Positions 25,786-35,620 of a stretch of DNA of 64,000 nt are shown here, piece by piece. Each line of letters opens with the position of its first letter. Positions within the stretch are counted from its first letter, which is position 1. A model generated the notes under the pieces. The model saw only the letters and a list, made by a program, of their open reading frames with translations. It had not been told where the DNA came from and did not search any database. The position numbers and the translations under genes were made by a program. Source of the stretch: Fimbriimonas ginsengisoli Gsoil 348 (GTDB lineage Bacteria > Armatimonadota > Fimbriimonadia > Fimbriimonadales > Fimbriimonadaceae); contig CAMCVK010000008.1 in the NCBI GenBank assembly GCA_945881865.1, positions 1 through 64,000 of the forward strand. Direction: 5' to 3'.

Positions 25786-26522
25786 TAGATGCTCCCTGCG
25801 GCTTTCAGCTCGGCGATCAGCTCTTCCACGTTGGCAACCCGCTTTCCGGCCTTTCGTGCCGGGGGTGCGGTGAAGCCTGTCACCGTGACAAAACTCTGAA
25901 GCGCCGTTGCCGGAGCGCGCTTCTCAAGCGGCTTCGAGCGTGCCTTGATAATTCCTGGCAACGCGATGTACCGCGGCTCATTGAGCCGGAGGTCGGCGGT
26001 AACCACCGCCGGAAGCTGGATCTGCAGCGTCTCGGTCCCCGTGTCGGTCTCGCGGATGACCGTGAGGGAGCCGGAACCCGGAGTGACTTCACTGGCGAAC
26101 GTCGCCTGCGGCCAGCCTAGGCGAGCGGCCAAAATTTGCCCGACCTGATTTGAGTCGTCGTCGGTCGCTTGCTTGCCCATCAGGACGAGATCCGGATTTT
26201 GCTCGCGAACAAAACTTTCGAGTTCCAGCGCCACGGCCCGTGAATCCGGCGACGTGGTCGTTTCAATCAAAACGGCCTTATCTGCACCCATCGCCAGGGC
26301 CTTTCGTAGTTGCTCTTCGGATTCGGCTGGACCGATGGCCACCACGATAATTTCTACCGCACCGACTTTTTCGCGGAGACGAACCGCCTCTTCGAGGGCG
26401 ATTTCGTCAAACGGATTGATCTCTGACTTTGCTCCGCCCGAGTCAATGCTCATGCCGTCGGAGCCTGGCTTGACCTTCGCATACGGGTCGAGAACGCGCT
26501 TAATGGGAACAACTATTTTCAT
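25785..26522 (-). CDS. etfB: Electron transfer flavoprotein subunit beta
   Basis: A 245-residue ETF beta subunit starting at MKIVVPIKRVLDPYAKVK (ATG 26522). Five codons upstream also open the frame but are not conserved. Family hallmarks are NPFDEIALEEAVRLRE, the nucleotide-binding stretch ALAMGADKAVLIET, and LVLMGKQATDDDSNQVGQ. It binds AMP and holds the ETF heterodimer together. It heads the etfB-etfA pair and diverges from the glucan phosphorylase gene across 128 bp. I saw neither a Shine-Dalgarno nor a TANNNT box at the usual distance. Confidence 0.96.
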   Translation of the reverse strand: MKIVVPIKRVLDPYAKVKPGSDGMSIDSGGAKSEINPFDEIALEEAVRLREKVGAVEIIVVAIGPAESEEQLRKALAMGADKAVLIETTTSPDSRAVALELESFVREQNPDLVLMGKQATDDDSNQVGQILAARLGWPQATFASEVTPGSGSLTVIRETDTGTETLQIQLPAVVTADLRLNEPRYIALPGIIKARSKPLEKRAPATALQSFVTVTGFTAPPARKAGKRVANVEELIAELKAAGSI

Positions 26523-26650
26523 CGGCTGGCCAATCAAAGCTAGTGTACCGGCGCACCTGGGTTATCCTAGTCGGGTGCTCTCGCGCGCGAGCCGCGAATC
26601 AAAGCGGATTTGCGCCCTTCACGTCGTCGCTAGTTAACAATCACGCCGCT

Positions 26651-29203
26651 ATGAAAAGTCCTAAGTTTTCGCATGCTTTTGAAGTTGTCGCCGATATCCC
26701 GGCCTCGCTCTCGCCGCTCAAGCGGCTCGCCGGAAACTTCCGATGGACGTGGGACCACGCGACCCGCGACCTCTTTCGTAGCATCGACAAGGCCGCTTGG
26801 GTTGCCAGTGAGCACAATCCGGTTCTCTTTTTGAACTCGGTGCCTGCGGCGCGACTCGACGTGCTGTCGAAGGACGATTCGTTCCTGGGGCGCATGAACG
26901 AGTGTGAGCAGGATCTCTCGAACTACCTTGCCGCAGACACCTGGTTTAGCAAGACGTTTCCTGGGGTTTCGACCGATAACTCCATCGCCTATTTCTGCTT
27001 CGAGTTCGGCATTACCGAAGGGTTGCCGATCTATTCCGGTGGTTTGGGCGTGCTGGCCGGCGACCACCTAAAGGCGGCCAGCGACCTTGGTTTGCCGCTC
27101 GTCGCGGTGGGATTGCTTTATAATCGCGGCTACTTCCGGCAGCGGCTTAGCCACGACGGCTGGCAGCAAGAGGTCTATCCGGAATACGACTTCTACCAGA
27201 TGCCGTTGACGCTGATGCGGGGATCGGACGGTCAGCCGATTCGGATTGAGGTCGAGTTCCCGGATCGCCAGGTGACGCTTCAAGTTTGGCGGGCCGAAGT
27301 AGGCCGCATCGCGCTGTATCTGCTCGACAGCAACGTTCTCGAGAACGAGGCCGCCGACCAAACGATCACCGACTCGCTCTACTCGGGTGACGAGGAGATG
27401 CGCATCCGCCAAGAAATGATCCTCGGCATCGGCGGTCTGAAGGCGCTGCGAGAGCTAGGGATTCGGCCGAAGGTTTGCCATATGAACGAAGGCCACGCTG
27501 CCTTCCTGTCAGTGGAGCGCATTCGGCAGTTCATGGCGGACCATGCCTGCGACTTCCGTACGGCCCGCCAGGCCATCGTGAACGGCAATGTATTCACGAC
27601 CCACACGCCGGTTCCGGCTGGCTTCGACTTGTTCCGACCCGAGCTGTTGGAGAGATATCTAGGCCGAACCGTCGCCGACACCGGACTGCCGTTCACCGAG
27701 TTCCTCCGTTTGGGTCGGATCGATCCCGAAAACGGCGGGGAAGCGTTCAACATGGCCGTGCTTGCCATGGAGACGGCAAACCACGTGAACGGCGTTTCAA
27801 AGCTACACGCGGCGGTTACGCGCACCATGTTCTCGCACCGATGGTCGCAGTACCCCGAGGACGAAGTACCGGTACAAGCCGTCACCAATGGTATCCACAC
27901 AACTACCTGGATCAGCCGCCGTATGGCCGCTGTATTCGACGCGTACCTTTCACCGGACTGGCGACGGTTCCCGCAAGAGCCAGAAACCTGGGCCGGAGTG
28001 GAAGACATTCCGGACGACGAGCTCTGGCTCGCCCGTGAGGCATCTCGCGCCGACCTCGTGCGGTTCGTTCGCAAGCGCCTCCAGACCAAGAGCACGAAGA
28101 CCGACTTTGGAACCGACGGCAATATCTTAGATCCGCGTGTGCTGACCATCGGATTTGCGCGTCGCTTCGCAACGTACAAGCGCGGATCGCTGATGCTCAC
28201 CGACCGCGAGCGACTGAAGCGCCTCCTGTTCCATTCCGAACGACCAGTACAAATCGTCATCAGCGGAAAGTCGCACCCGCGCGATGACGGCGGAAAGCAC
28301 ATCATTCAAGATCTCTGGAACTTCACCACCAAAGATGGGGCTCAGACCCGCATGGTGTTCCTGGAGGACTACGACATGCAGATCGCGCGTGGGCTCGTTC
28401 AGGGGGTTGATGTTTGGCTCAACAACCCGCGCCGCCCCTATGAAGCGAGCGGTACCAGCGGCATGAAAGTCGTGCCAAACGGCGGCCTGAACTGCTCGAT
28501 TCTAGACGGCTGGTGGGACGAAGGGTTCGACAGCTCCGTCGGTTGGGCAATCGGAGACCGCGTGCAAGCCGACGACGTAGCGCACCAGGATTGGCTGGAC
28601 AGCCGGTCGCTTTACTACCTGCTTGAAGGAGAAATCGCGCCGACGTTCTACCAGCGCAACGAGCACGGCATCCCGGTTCGATGGGTGCGGATGATGAAGG
28701 AGTCCATGAAGAAGCTGGCGCCTCAGTTTTCGACCGCGCGAATGGTGCGGGACTATGCAACGCAGGCGTACGTTCCGGCGATCAAGGCGTTCGAGCGCAT
28801 GTCGAGCGGCGACCTTTCGCTCGCCCACGCGGCGATCGCCTGGCGAGTCCAGGTCCGCGAAAGCTGGCCCCAGGTTCGGATCATCTCGGTCGTTGACGAC
28901 GCTCCTCGCTCGAACCGAGTCGGGGCGATGGTCAACGTGACGGTGGTTGCCGAGCTTGGGAAGCTCACCCCGAATGACGTGCAAGCCGAAGCGATCGTCG
29001 GGCGCGTTGGACCGAATCGGGAGCTTCACCAGACGGAACCGCAGCCGCTTGCCCTCAACAAGATTGATGGCACAACCGTAATCTTCACCGGCCAGATCCG
29101 CTGCGCGATCACTGGCCATCAGGGCTACACGGTGAGAATTCGGCCGCGACACGACGACGTGGATGTCGCCAGCGAACTGCCGCTCGTTGTCTGGGAAGGC
29201 TAG
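26651..29203 (+). CDS. glgP: Alpha-glucan phosphorylase (GT35)
   Basis: An 850-residue phosphorylase releasing glucose-1-phosphate from alpha-1,4-glucans. ATG 26651 is chosen because the preceding 36 in-frame codons do not resemble protein and the family's DUF3417 N-terminal domain begins right here (LSPLKRLAGNFRWTWDHA). The core contains IAYFCFEFGITEGLPIYSGG, VCHMNEGHAAFL and VFTTHTPVPAGFD. The PLP-binding Lys606 lies in EASGTSGMKVVPNGGLNCSI. This architecture is the ~850-residue Thermotoga/actinobacterial type, not the E. coli MalP type. Its stop overlaps the convergent HAD gene by 4 bp. It would act with the debranching enzyme at the left end of the window. Confidence 0.95.
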   Translation: MKSPKFSHAFEVVADIPASLSPLKRLAGNFRWTWDHATRDLFRSIDKAAWVASEHNPVLFLNSVPAARLDVLSKDDSFLGRMNECEQDLSNYLAADTWFSKTFPGVSTDNSIAYFCFEFGITEGLPIYSGGLGVLAGDHLKAASDLGLPLVAVGLLYNRGYFRQRLSHDGWQQEVYPEYDFYQMPLTLMRGSDGQPIRIEVEFPDRQVTLQVWRAEVGRIALYLLDSNVLENEAADQTITDSLYSGDEEMRIRQEMILGIGGLKALRELGIRPKVCHMNEGHAAFLSVERIRQFMADHACDFRTARQAIVNGNVFTTHTPVPAGFDLFRPELLERYLGRTVADTGLPFTEFLRLGRIDPENGGEAFNMAVLAMETANHVNGVSKLHAAVTRTMFSHRWSQYPEDEVPVQAVTNGIHTTTWISRRMAAVFDAYLSPDWRRFPQEPETWAGVEDIPDDELWLAREASRADLVRFVRKRLQTKSTKTDFGTDGNILDPRVLTIGFARRFATYKRGSLMLTDRERLKRLLFHSERPVQIVISGKSHPRDDGGKHIIQDLWNFTTKDGAQTRMVFLEDYDMQIARGLVQGVDVWLNNPRRPYEASGTSGMKVVPNGGLNCSILDGWWDEGFDSSVGWAIGDRVQADDVAHQDWLDSRSLYYLLEGEIAPTFYQRNEHGIPVRWVRMMKESMKKLAPQFSTARMVRDYATQAYVPAIKAFERMSSGDLSLAHAAIAWRVQVRESWPQVRIISVVDDAPRSNRVGAMVNVTVVAELGKLTPNDVQAEAIVGRVGPNRELHQTEPQPLALNKIDGTTVIFTGQIRCAITGHQGYTVRIRPRHDDVDVASELPLVVWEG

Positions 29204-29844
29204 TTAATCGGCACGCCGCGAATCACTATCTGGCCGTCGATGTAGACGGCCTCCGATAGGTTTTTGATAACTGCGTCGGCCTCGGGATACTCCTGCCCAG
29301 GGTGCATCTCCGAGATCGCTACCACGCGGCATCCCGCCGCCTTCGCCGACTGAACCCCGGCCAGCGTGTCCTCAAACGCGACGCAACGATCCGCCGGGAC
29401 CCGGAGTCTCGCCGCCGCAAGTAAGAAGGGCTCGGGATGCGGCTTGCCGTTCTCGACGTCCTCGCCATATACCGCCAGAGCGGGAATCGGAATGCCGACG
29501 GCACGCAAGCGAGCCTGGGCAACGTCGGACGTTCCGGACGTAACCACCGTCCAACTTCCTTGCGGCAAAGAGGCGGTGAAGGACCGACTTCCGGCGAGGG
29601 CGCGGACCCCCGCCGTATCTGCCGTCTCAATCTTCCGCAGCTTCATATTCTCGACCTCCGCATCGAGATGCGGAGCGAGAAGACGCAAGGTGTCCAGGCT
29701 TCTGCGGCCATGGATGTGCGGCAAGATTTCAGCGGGATCCAAACCGGCACCGGCCGCATACCTTGCCCAGCTTCGCTCCACGGCCGGGAGCGAGTCAATG
29801 AGCGTGCCGTCGAGGTCGAAGAGGAAGGCGAGCGGTCGGTTCAT
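29200..29844 (-). CDS. HAD-superfamily phosphatase or phosphomutase
   Basis: A 214-residue haloacid-dehalogenase-fold enzyme. Motif I is FLFDLDGTLIDS (nucleophile Asp10, acid/base Asp12), motif II TVVTSGTSDVA, motif III the lysine of ENGKPHPEPFLLA, and motif IV VAFEDTLAGVQSAKAAGC. A helical cap lies between residues 16 and 80. This layout is typical of sugar phosphatases and beta-phosphoglucomutases; I cannot separate these from the sequence alone. It follows the aldehyde dehydrogenase gene after 5 bp, so it is probably in that transcript. Confidence 0.88.
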   Translation of the reverse strand: MNRPLAFLFDLDGTLIDSLPAVERSWARYAAGAGLDPAEILPHIHGRRSLDTLRLLAPHLDAEVENMKLRKIETADTAGVRALAGSRSFTASLPQGSWTVVTSGTSDVAQARLRAVGIPIPALAVYGEDVENGKPHPEPFLLAAARLRVPADRCVAFEDTLAGVQSAKAAGCRVVAISEMHPGQEYPEADAVIKNLSEAVYIDGQIVIRGVPIN

Positions 29845-29849
29845 TCGGA

Positions 29850-31346
29850 TTAGATGGTCGTCGAAAGCCCTTGAGCCAAGACGATCTCACGCGCATGGTT
29901 AACCGTGAAGGCGATTCGGTGCGTGACCGAATCCAGAATGCCTTCGGCACCCGGGTGGCCGTTGCCGGAAGCCTTGACACCACCAAACGGAAGGTGAACC
30001 TCGGCGCCGATCGACGGGAGATTCACATAGCCAAGTCCGAACTCGGCATGGTCGCGCACCCAGCGCCACTTTCGATAGTCCTCCGTGATGACCGCCATCG
30101 CGAGGCCGTAGTCCGTATCGTTGTAGACGTCGACGGCTTCTTCCATGCCGGAGACCGGGATGATGGCGACGTGCGGGCTGAAGGCCTCTTCGCGCAGGCA
30201 GAAGGTGTTCTTCTTGTAGCCGTCGAAGCGGTAGACGAACGGCGAAACGAAGTTGCCGTTGGCGTAGTCGCCGTCCGTGAGAACCTCGCCCTGGACCAGA
30301 ACTTCGGCACCTTCTTCAACCGCCTTCGCGTTGTGGAACTGCCACTTTTCGATGGAGCCGGGCTCGATCAGCGGACCCATGAACGTCTCCTCACGCATGC
30401 CGTCGCCGATCTTGATCTTGGCGACCTTCTCGGCGTAGCGGCGGCTGAATTCGGGCTCAAGCGCGCGGTCAATGATGATTCGGCTGGTGGAAACGCATCG
30501 CTGTCCGCTTGTCTTGAAAGCACCGAGTAAGCACGCGTTGATGGCGAGGTCCAGGTCGGCGTCCGCCAGAACGATGGTCGCGTTCTTACCGCCCATCTCG
30601 GTCGCGGCGAACTTGAACGCGTCGCCCGCGGCAACCTGCTGGATGTACTTTCCAACGGCTCGCGAGCCGGTGAAGAGGATTGCGGCGACATCCTTGTGCT
30701 TCACGAGCGGATCGCCGACTTCCTCACCGAAACCATGAAGGAGGTTGACGACTCCGGCCGGGAACCCGGCCTCGTGGAACAGCTCCTGAAGTTTGTGGGC
30801 GACGATCGGGGTCTGCTCGGCCGGCTTGAAGACAACCGTGTTACCGGCCAGGATCGCCGGCAGAATGACCCAGAGCGGAATCGCGCTAGGGAAGTTCCAT
30901 GGCGTGATACAGGCAATGACGCCTTTCGGCTTGCGCAGGATGAACGCGTCCTTCGAGGCGACTTCGCTTGAAATGGTGAAGCCGTTCGGCATGCGGCCCA
31001 GGCCGGCCACGTATTGCGCCATGTGGAGGGCTTCGACGGCGTCGGCGCGTCCTTCGTTGATCGCCTTACCGCACTCCCGGGTGACTAGTGCTGACACTTC
31101 TTCGATATCGCGCCGCAGGAGTTGGGCGAAGGTGTCGACGTATTCCGCGCGCTTCACCCAGCTGAGTTCTCGCCAGGATTCGTAAGCGTGCTTCGCCGAG
31201 GAAACGGCATCATCAACGTCGGCAGCGGTCGAACGCGGTGCCGTGCCGATGATGTCATTCCGGTTTGCCGGATTCACGCTTTCGAACTGCTGGGCAGCGT
31301 CGCGCCACTCACCGTGGACGTAATTTTTTGCGATAACGGTCGCCAT
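29850..31346 (-). CDS. NAD(P)-dependent aldehyde dehydrogenase
   Basis: A 498-residue ALDH-superfamily enzyme oxidising an aldehyde to the acid. The oxyanion Asn is in CITPWNFPSAIP, the general-base Glu in FAATEMGGKNATIVL, and the catalytic Cys in TSGQRCVSTSR near residue 290. EEAFSPHVAIIPV and LPFGGVKASGNGHPGAEG complete the family signature. Length is normal. It resembles broad-range or semialdehyde dehydrogenases, but the substrate cannot be read from sequence alone. It leads a two-gene unit with the HAD phosphatase and diverges from the secreted protein at 31418. Confidence 0.93.
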   Translation of the reverse strand: MATVIAKNYVHGEWRDAAQQFESVNPANRNDIIGTAPRSTAADVDDAVSSAKHAYESWRELSWVKRAEYVDTFAQLLRRDIEEVSALVTRECGKAINEGRADAVEALHMAQYVAGLGRMPNGFTISSEVASKDAFILRKPKGVIACITPWNFPSAIPLWVILPAILAGNTVVFKPAEQTPIVAHKLQELFHEAGFPAGVVNLLHGFGEEVGDPLVKHKDVAAILFTGSRAVGKYIQQVAAGDAFKFAATEMGGKNATIVLADADLDLAINACLLGAFKTSGQRCVSTSRIIIDRALEPEFSRRYAEKVAKIKIGDGMREETFMGPLIEPGSIEKWQFHNAKAVEEGAEVLVQGEVLTDGDYANGNFVSPFVYRFDGYKKNTFCLREEAFSPHVAIIPVSGMEEAVDVYNDTDYGLAMAVITEDYRKWRWVRDHAEFGLGYVNLPSIGAEVHLPFGGVKASGNGHPGAEGILDSVTHRIAFTVNHAREIVLAQGLSTTI

Positions 31347-31417
31347 GTTGTGTAGAAGGGTACCCTTCCCTGAGGCGACACGAGGGTGTGAACCGTCTGG
31401 TTCTTGGAGCTTACAGA

Positions 31418-33265
31418 ATGCAAAGGTTTGGCAAGGGATGGCTAACCATTTGGCTGTGGATGATTGTTTCGGTTTGTTTTGGCCAGGTCGTGGTTCGAAC
31501 GGAAGGGGCTAACGTCTTCGTCAATGGCGTAAACGTAGTGTCGTTTAAGACGGCGTCGGTGTATGGTCTTTCGGCCGAGGGGCGCGCCACCGAGTTCGGT
31601 TTGGCGGTTGAGGGGCTCCCGTACTTCGGTGAAGTCAAACTTCGGAAAGTAGGCAAAACACATGTGGTTTTTGCTGGCGGCAAGCGGCTCGTCACGATTA
31701 CTGCCGCCGAGGCCAAAGCCCACGGCAGCACGACGGCAGCGCTGGGAATGAGTTGGTCTCGCAAGCTCCGTCAGGCGTTTCTCGTTCCGCCGCTCCAGGT
31801 GGACACGTCGCCGATGCTTTTGCCGGTGCCCTCCACGCGGACGGTTAAGGTTTCCGGCTCGGAATTTGCCGAAGCGGTCGTGGAAAGCTCCGACCCAGCG
31901 GTGGTCTCGGTTCAGAAAACGGCGACCGGGCTCACCCTTGCCGTCAACTCACCCGGCAACGCTACGATCCGGGTCTATTCGACGGATGCCGACAAGTCTT
32001 TCGAGGTGACTGCCCAACCCTACGCGGCCCTACTACCGCAGACGGTGGCGGCAACCGTCAACGGCAGTCCGGCCAGTGGCGCCACCATCATTGGGGCAGT
32101 GGAAGGTGCCATCCGAACCCAGCTGAATCGTCTTCCCGGCTCCAACGTCGAAATTTCCCCGACCGACGTCAGCAGTCTTGCCGATGGTCAGGCAAGAACC
32201 GTTCCGGTGAAAGTGCGTATCTTCGCACCGGACGCTATTGAAAGGGTCGGCACCGTGAACGTCATCGTTCGAAACGCTTCGCTGCCGTACCGCAAGGAAT
32301 CCGAGCTCTGGTACTGCAACTATCCCGAGAACGTGCAATCCGCCGGGAATCTCTTTGCCGCGAATCTGAAGATCAATCAGCCGGCCCGGATGCTCTACCA
32401 TCACATCAACGAGTCGGGGAGCCCACTCTTTATTCGCATACAGGCAGTCAATGACTCCGACATCCCGGCGCGCGTCGTCGTGATGCCGGGCGACGGTGAG
32501 CCCGACAAAAACCCGGTACGAGTCGGATTGCGGGCAGCTAGCCAGTACTTCCGCGCTTTGACCACGGGAAGCGGCGAAGTGATCACGATTCCTCCACGGA
32601 GCACGTTGCCGATCTCCATTCGGCGTCTGGCTCCGAAGGAGACCATGAGCGGGCTGTGTGGTCTGCGCCTGATCGACGGACCAACCAGCGTTTTGGTTCG
32701 AACCGACGCTTGGCCGCCGTTTCCGCTAGAGCCGCGCTGGGTTGCCGCGACAAATTCGCCAACCCCGTGGCGTTTTGTTGGCTGCAACCCGATCAACGAA
32801 TACGATTCCTCTCGTTTCGAGATCTCGAAGCACGTGTACCCAAACCCATTTAAAACGGCCGACGTCCGGTACGAAGTAGGGAAGCGCTTTGGGTTCTTCA
32901 AGATCGGGGAACGGCCTATCTCCGGAGAGGACCAGCGGCGAGTGCTGGACGGCAACTTCGGCGTGGTCTACAACATTCGGGCCGACATCAGTAATCCGAC
33001 GCCGGAGCCGGCCGACATCGAGATCGTTTTTGAGGCCTCGGCCGGTTACAGCGGCTGCCTTTTCCTCGTTGACGGTGCTTACAAGGAGTCGCCGCTTTTG
33101 CAGCCAAAGGCGGAGTACCGCGTGGAGCGCGTTACCATTCCTCCCGGAGGCTTCAAGCGCATCGAACTGGTAACGATTCCGCTTTCTGGAAGCAGCTATC
33201 CGTCGATGATTAGCATTCGGCCATTCCAGGTGCTCAGCACCGGGATCACTTCTGGAGGGAAGTAG
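31418..33265 (+). CDS. Unknown secreted protein with an Ig-like beta domain
   Basis: A 615-residue exported protein of unknown function. A GTG at 31388 extends the frame, but ATG 31418 is preceded by GGAG at 9 nt spacing and gives a clean signal peptide (MQRFGKGWLTIWLWMIVSVC, then FGQ). The N-terminal ~90 residues look like a copper-amine-oxidase-like or surface beta module (VNGVNVVSFKTASVYGLS). A region near residue 130 (VSGSEFAEAVVESSDPAVVSV) resembles a bacterial Ig-like (BIG2) strand pattern. The remaining ~350 residues are beta-rich with no motif I know. The downstream TPR gene begins 4 bp after its stop. Confidence 0.7.
   Translation: MQRFGKGWLTIWLWMIVSVCFGQVVVRTEGANVFVNGVNVVSFKTASVYGLSAEGRATEFGLAVEGLPYFGEVKLRKVGKTHVVFAGGKRLVTITAAEAKAHGSTTAALGMSWSRKLRQAFLVPPLQVDTSPMLLPVPSTRTVKVSGSEFAEAVVESSDPAVVSVQKTATGLTLAVNSPGNATIRVYSTDADKSFEVTAQPYAALLPQTVAATVNGSPASGATIIGAVEGAIRTQLNRLPGSNVEISPTDVSSLADGQARTVPVKVRIFAPDAIERVGTVNVIVRNASLPYRKESELWYCNYPENVQSAGNLFAANLKINQPARMLYHHINESGSPLFIRIQAVNDSDIPARVVVMPGDGEPDKNPVRVGLRAASQYFRALTTGSGEVITIPPRSTLPISIRRLAPKETMSGLCGLRLIDGPTSVLVRTDAWPPFPLEPRWVAATNSPTPWRFVGCNPINEYDSSRFEISKHVYPNPFKTADVRYEVGKRFGFFKIGERPISGEDQRRVLDGNFGVVYNIRADISNPTPEPADIEIVFEASAGYSGCLFLVDGAYKESPLLQPKAEYRVERVTIPPGGFKRIELVTIPLSGSSYPSMISIRPFQVLSTGITSGGK
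33254..33260 (+). promoter_or_regulatory. Shine-Dalgarno deciding a TTG start
   Basis: GGAGGGA lies 9 nt before the TTG at 33270, inside the last codons of the upstream gene. It supports TTG as the real start of the TPR protein. Confidence 0.7.
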
Positions 33266-33269
33266 CGCT

Positions 33270-34127
33270 TTGGACCCAAGTTTTCTCGCGATCAGCCAGC
33301 TATTCCAGGGGGCACCTTCCGAGGGTCCGTCCGGGCATAAGCCGGGCAAGTCCGCCGCCGAGAGCCGTGAACTTGGCCTGACGGCAATGAACGACGGGCT
33401 GTACACCGTCGCGATCGATCATTTTAAGCGTGTCCTTGAACAATCCGAGGAAGTGACGGAAGCCGATGTTTTGAACCTGGCCGGGGCATATGAAGCGGCC
33501 GACCAGCTACCGGAAGCTTTTCGGCAGTACGAGCGTGCCGTCCGGCTGAAGGCTCTTCCGGAGGCTCACTTGGGCCTTACCGACTTGTATCGACGCTACG
33601 GCCGGTACCGGGACGCCCTCGAAGAGCTGCAGAAAGCGATCGACTTGAGCCCGCAAAACGCCTTTCACCACTACAAGCTGGCCGAGACACTGAAGGAGAT
33701 CGGCGAGCGGAAGAAGGCTCTCGTGGCGATCGATCTCGCAGTGGTCAATGATCCCGAGAATTCGTTCTATCACTACTGGAAGGGCGACCTCTTGCTCAAG
33801 ATGAAGCGGCCCGACGACGCGCTGAAGTCTTTCCGCGCCGCCATTGAACTCTCGCCGGGGGATGACTTCCTCTATCTTCGTGCGGCGGTGGCGTTCTGGC
33901 TTGCCGACCGCAAGGCAGACGCGATCCGGTCGATTCGGCTTTCCATCGAACTCGACCCGGACAAAACAATCTATAACGGATTGTTGGCCGCGCTGCTGGA
34001 GGCAAACGGCCAGATCGAGGACGCCGTCCACGAGCAAGAGCGCGCGGACAAGATGGACAGCTTCGACCGGGCCGAAGCAAGACGCGTTCTGGTCGAAATG
34101 GGCCTTGGCGACGCCGACTTGCTTTAG
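33270..34127 (+). CDS. Tetratricopeptide-repeat protein
   Basis: A 285-residue protein built mostly of TPR helices. After a ~30-residue Gly/Ser/Pro-rich start, about six to seven 34-residue repeats follow, with typical positions such as AIDHFKRVLEQ, AFRQYERAVRLKALPEAHLG, ALEELQKAIDLSPQNAFHHY and ALKSFRAAIELSPGDDFLYL. TPR arrays are protein-interaction scaffolds. There is no signal peptide, so it is probably cytoplasmic. It is co-directional with, and only 4 bp from, the secreted protein at 31418, which may be a partner. Its stop overlaps the convergent trpE stop by 4 bp. Confidence 0.88.
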   Translation: MDPSFLAISQLFQGAPSEGPSGHKPGKSAAESRELGLTAMNDGLYTVAIDHFKRVLEQSEEVTEADVLNLAGAYEAADQLPEAFRQYERAVRLKALPEAHLGLTDLYRRYGRYRDALEELQKAIDLSPQNAFHHYKLAETLKEIGERKKALVAIDLAVVNDPENSFYHYWKGDLLLKMKRPDDALKSFRAAIELSPGDDFLYLRAAVAFWLADRKADAIRSIRLSIELDPDKTIYNGLLAALLEANGQIEDAVHEQERADKMDSFDRAEARRVLVEMGLGDADLL

Positions 34128-35596
34128 AGCGAATCGAGGCCGCGTTGTGCGGTTTCGATAGCCTTAAGCGAAGCTCGCGCCTTGTTTCGGCTCTCTTCGT
34201 ACTCAAGTGCCGGGACGCTGTCGTACACCACTCCGCCGCCAGCCTGCACGTACGCCACGCCATCTTTCAGCAAGATAGTTCGCAGAGTGATGCAAAGATC
34301 CAAGTTTCCGGTCCGGCTTAGGTAGCCCACCGCGCCCGCGTAGAACCCACGCCGCGTTGGCTCCAGCTCGTCGATGATTTGCATGGCCCGAATCTTCGGC
34401 GCACCGGAGACGGTGCCAGCCGGGAAGGTTGCTCGGATCAGATCTAGCGGTGACTTTCCGGCCCGAAGCGTGCCCGTCACGTCGCTGACGATGTGCATGA
34501 CGTGACTGTATCGTTCGATGACCATAAGGTCGTTAACGCGCACCGTGCCGTATTCGCAGACGCGACCGAGGTCGTTTCGGCCAAGATCGACCAGCATCAC
34601 GTGCTCGGCTCGCTCCTTCTCGTCGGCCAAAAGTTCCTTCTCCAGCGCCAAGTCCTCGGCCATGGTCTTCCCGCGCCAACGCGTTCCGGCGATGGGTCGC
34701 ACGCGAGCTTGGTCGCCCTGAAGGCTGACCAAAATTTCGGGCGAGGCGCCAATGAGATCGAACTCGCCGAAGCGAATCAGGAACATGTAAGGCGAAGGAT
34801 TGATCGATCGCAGAGCCCGGTACAGCGTAAGCGGGTGAGCTTCGCATTTGGTTGCGAAGCGTTGGGAGGGCACCATTTGCACGCCATCCCCGGCGGCTAT
34901 GTACTCCTTCATTCTCGAAACGCTCGCCTCAAACGTCTCGCGAGTTACGTTCATTTCGACCGGATGAACCGGGAACGTGCCGGTAGGTAGCGGACGCAAC
35001 GGCTCCCGAAGTCGTGCCTCTGTTGCGGCGATTTTCTCCACACCGGCGGCGTATCCGGCTTCGCTGCCGTCCGTATCCACCAAAATCTGGACAAGGTTTT
35101 TGGCGTGATCGAACACGACTACGTCGTCGATCTCCATCATCGCGAGGTCGTCCAGATTCAGGTCATCAACCGTCGTATCCGGCAGCCGCTCGAAGTACCG
35201 TACGATGTCGTAAGCAAGAAATCCGACCGCGCCGGCGGTGAACGGCGGGAGACCTTCCTGGTGCACTCTTGGCGCATGAGCCTGAACCTCGGCTAGCAGA
35301 TCGAGCGGGTCACTCCCCTCCGGCAAGGAATGCGCAAGCCCGTCGATGGTTGCTTGGCCGTTCTTTGCGCGCAGATATCGCTTGGGTTGCCAGCCGATGA
35401 CGGAGTAGCGACCCACGTTTTCCCCGCCGGTTACGCTTTCTAGCAAGAAGCAAAGCGGCGCATCGTGGCACAGCTTCCAATAGGCGCTCACCGGAGTTTC
35501 GGTGTCACCCAGGATTTCGCGGGAAAGCGTGTAGCGGCGGTTTCCGCCCGTTTCCGCTAGATAATTCTCAAGCGAGGGAATCGGCATGCGGCTCAT
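34124..35596 (-). CDS. trpE: Anthranilate synthase component I
   Basis: A 490-residue chorismate-utilising enzyme making anthranilate, first step of tryptophan synthesis. The open frame runs 236 codons further upstream but that part is antisense to leuD, so ATG 35596 (MSRMPIPSLENYL) is taken; ATG 35587 is the alternative. The N-terminal regulatory segment has LLES, linked to tryptophan feedback in the family. The catalytic core shows PSPYMFLIRFGEFDLIGASP, PIAGTRWRGKT, VDLGRNDLGRV and FPAGTVSGAPKIRAM. No trpG or other trp gene is adjacent. The start lies only 24 bp from the divergent leuD start. Confidence 0.95.
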   Translation of the reverse strand: MSRMPIPSLENYLAETGGNRRYTLSREILGDTETPVSAYWKLCHDAPLCFLLESVTGGENVGRYSVIGWQPKRYLRAKNGQATIDGLAHSLPEGSDPLDLLAEVQAHAPRVHQEGLPPFTAGAVGFLAYDIVRYFERLPDTTVDDLNLDDLAMMEIDDVVVFDHAKNLVQILVDTDGSEAGYAAGVEKIAATEARLREPLRPLPTGTFPVHPVEMNVTRETFEASVSRMKEYIAAGDGVQMVPSQRFATKCEAHPLTLYRALRSINPSPYMFLIRFGEFDLIGASPEILVSLQGDQARVRPIAGTRWRGKTMAEDLALEKELLADEKERAEHVMLVDLGRNDLGRVCEYGTVRVNDLMVIERYSHVMHIVSDVTGTLRAGKSPLDLIRATFPAGTVSGAPKIRAMQIIDELEPTRRGFYAGAVGYLSRTGNLDLCITLRTILLKDGVAYVQAGGGVVYDSVPALEYEESRNKARASLKAIETAQRGLDSL

Positions 35597-35620
35597 TATG
35601 GCTTCGGGGATACTGTCCGT